From: a virus
IMG/VR virus record: IMGVR_UViG_3300020454_000050
Location: 1-30,137 of that record
DNA length: 30,137 nucleotides
Direction: 5' to 3' (one strand)
Part shown: piece by piece, positions 29,583-30,137 of the stretch
Numbering within the stretch: position 1 is the first letter of the stretch
Layout of the letters: every line of letters starts with the position of its first letter
Notes under the pieces: generated by a model
Seen by the model: only the letters and a program-made list of their open reading frames with translations
Told to the model about the DNA's origin: nothing
Database searches by the model: none
Program-made: the position numbers and the translations under genes

Positions 29583-30137
29583 GGTTCACCTTTGAAATTA
29601 AGTATTCTCTTACGAGACCAGACCTGACAATATCTTCTATGCCAAATTCAACTGTATCAAATGATGGCATTGTTTGCAAGATCTTCATAAAGTCTAGGAC
29701 TCCATTCCTTTCATTGCTTTTAACTAAATCAGATTGTGTGTAGTCACCTGAGAAAATAATCTTAGCGTTCTGACCTACACGAGTTATTATACTATCAAGT
29801 TCGTGAAAATTCAAGTTACTAAATTCATCCACTATTATTACGCAGTTATCTAATGTAGTTCCACGGATGAATGATGTAGACCAGAAAGAAATAGTTTCTT
29901 GTGATCTTAAATTGTCATATAACATTTCAAATGCAGCATCATCAGGCATCTGAAACATATACTTTACCATATTTTTGTATGGTATTTGGTATAGATTTGA
30001 TTTGTCCTCGTGATCTCCAGGAAGGAAACCAATCTCTCTTGTAGGGACGAGAGACCTTACCATATAAACTTTATCATATGGTGTGGACTGATCTAATACT
30101 TCTTTGAGTGCCAAGTACAAACTAATAAAAGTTTTAC
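29572..30137 (-). CDS. phoH: PhoH family ATPase, N-terminus cut by window edge
   Basis: The frame runs to the right edge, where it reads KTFISLYLALKEVL preceded by a partial codon: the Walker A GKT lies exactly at the edge and the N-terminus is outside. Walker B is NCVIIVDEFSN, followed by LDSIITRVGQNAKIIFSGDY, the typical PhoH sensor region. RSLVPTREIGFLPGD is the conserved loop of the family. PhoH proteins are ATPases linked to RNA or phosphate metabolism in bacteria; they are near-universal in marine cyanophages, with unproven function there. It is the first visible gene of the operon, overlapping the exonuclease by 11 nt. No pho-box can be judged because the promoter lies outside. Confidence 0.9.
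   Translation of the reverse strand, partial: KTFISLYLALKEVLDQSTPYDKVYMVRSLVPTREIGFLPGDHEDKSNLYQIPYKNMVKYMFQMPDDAAFEMLYDNLRSQETISFWSTSFIRGTTLDNCVIIVDEFSNLNFHELDSIITRVGQNAKIIFSGDYTQSDLVKSNERNGVLDFMKILQTMPSFDTVEFGIEDIVRSGLVREYLISKVNLGL

Noticed and set aside
1-30137. CRISPR arrays, insertion sequences or integrase attachment sites
   Set aside because: No spaced direct repeats, transposase motifs or terminal inverted repeats were seen; coding density leaves almost no room.

Overview
The window is part of the genome of a T4-like myovirus of marine cyanobacteria (cyanomyovirus type). The evidence is an AT-rich, almost gapless, mostly minus-strand gene array with T4 structural and replication relatives (gp4, gp5, gp26, gp27, gp32, gp33, gp48, gp53). 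These are interleaved with genes typical of cyanophages or their hosts: cpeT (phycobiliprotein lyase), cp12 (Calvin-cycle inhibitor), phoH, a DUF1825 protein, a tryptophan halogenase and two 2-oxoglutarate/Fe(II) oxygenases. A cpeT gene points to a phycoerythrin-containing host such as Synechococcus. Assignments come from reading the sequence; no database search was run.

Layout, left to right. 1-1231: a flavin-dependent tryptophan halogenase running off the left edge. 1270-10350: the adhesion and tail-fibre block (a small fibre-associated protein, a glycine-rich adhesin, and fibre or baseplate proteins of 284, 1191, 625 and 444 aa). 10393-12514: small genes, including a 50-aa membrane protein, a 49-aa Cys-rich plus-strand gene with its own late-type promoter and a bidirectional terminator, a 56-aa gene, and cpeT. 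12521-24145: the baseplate hub and tail-length block. In transcription order it runs gp4, a 157-aa protein, a tail-tube-like protein, gp26-like with a 57-aa small ORF reached by an apparent -1 frameshift, two tape-measure-like proteins, gp27-like, cp12, a prolyl-hydroxylase-like oxygenase and gp5-like spike. 24152-26190: an inverted plus-strand pair, gp48 and gp53. 26187-30137: minus-strand phoH, RecB-like exonuclease, gp33, DUF1825, gp32, a second 2OG oxygenase, a secreted His-rich protein and a small unknown.

How it works together. Many blocks begin about 20-30 nt downstream of a TATAAATA-like motif, the T4 late-promoter core. gp33 in the right-hand operon would be the coactivator for those promoters. 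Translational coupling is pervasive: many junctions are ATGA or TAATG overlaps.

The most interesting points are: (1) a U UUU UUC slippery heptamer five codons before the end of gp26 that joins it in the -1 frame to the small ORF, just before two tape-measure-like genes, as in lambda G/GT; (2) two tandem tape-measure paralogues, one with a degenerate M23-like domain; (3) a CP12 gene without the N-terminal cysteine pair, coupled to a baseplate gene; (4) a gp53 with a 26-serine tract built from all six serine codons; (5) a gp32 leader that looks like an autoregulatory operator; (6) a gp5 in which a hydrophobic helical region sits where T4 has lysozyme.
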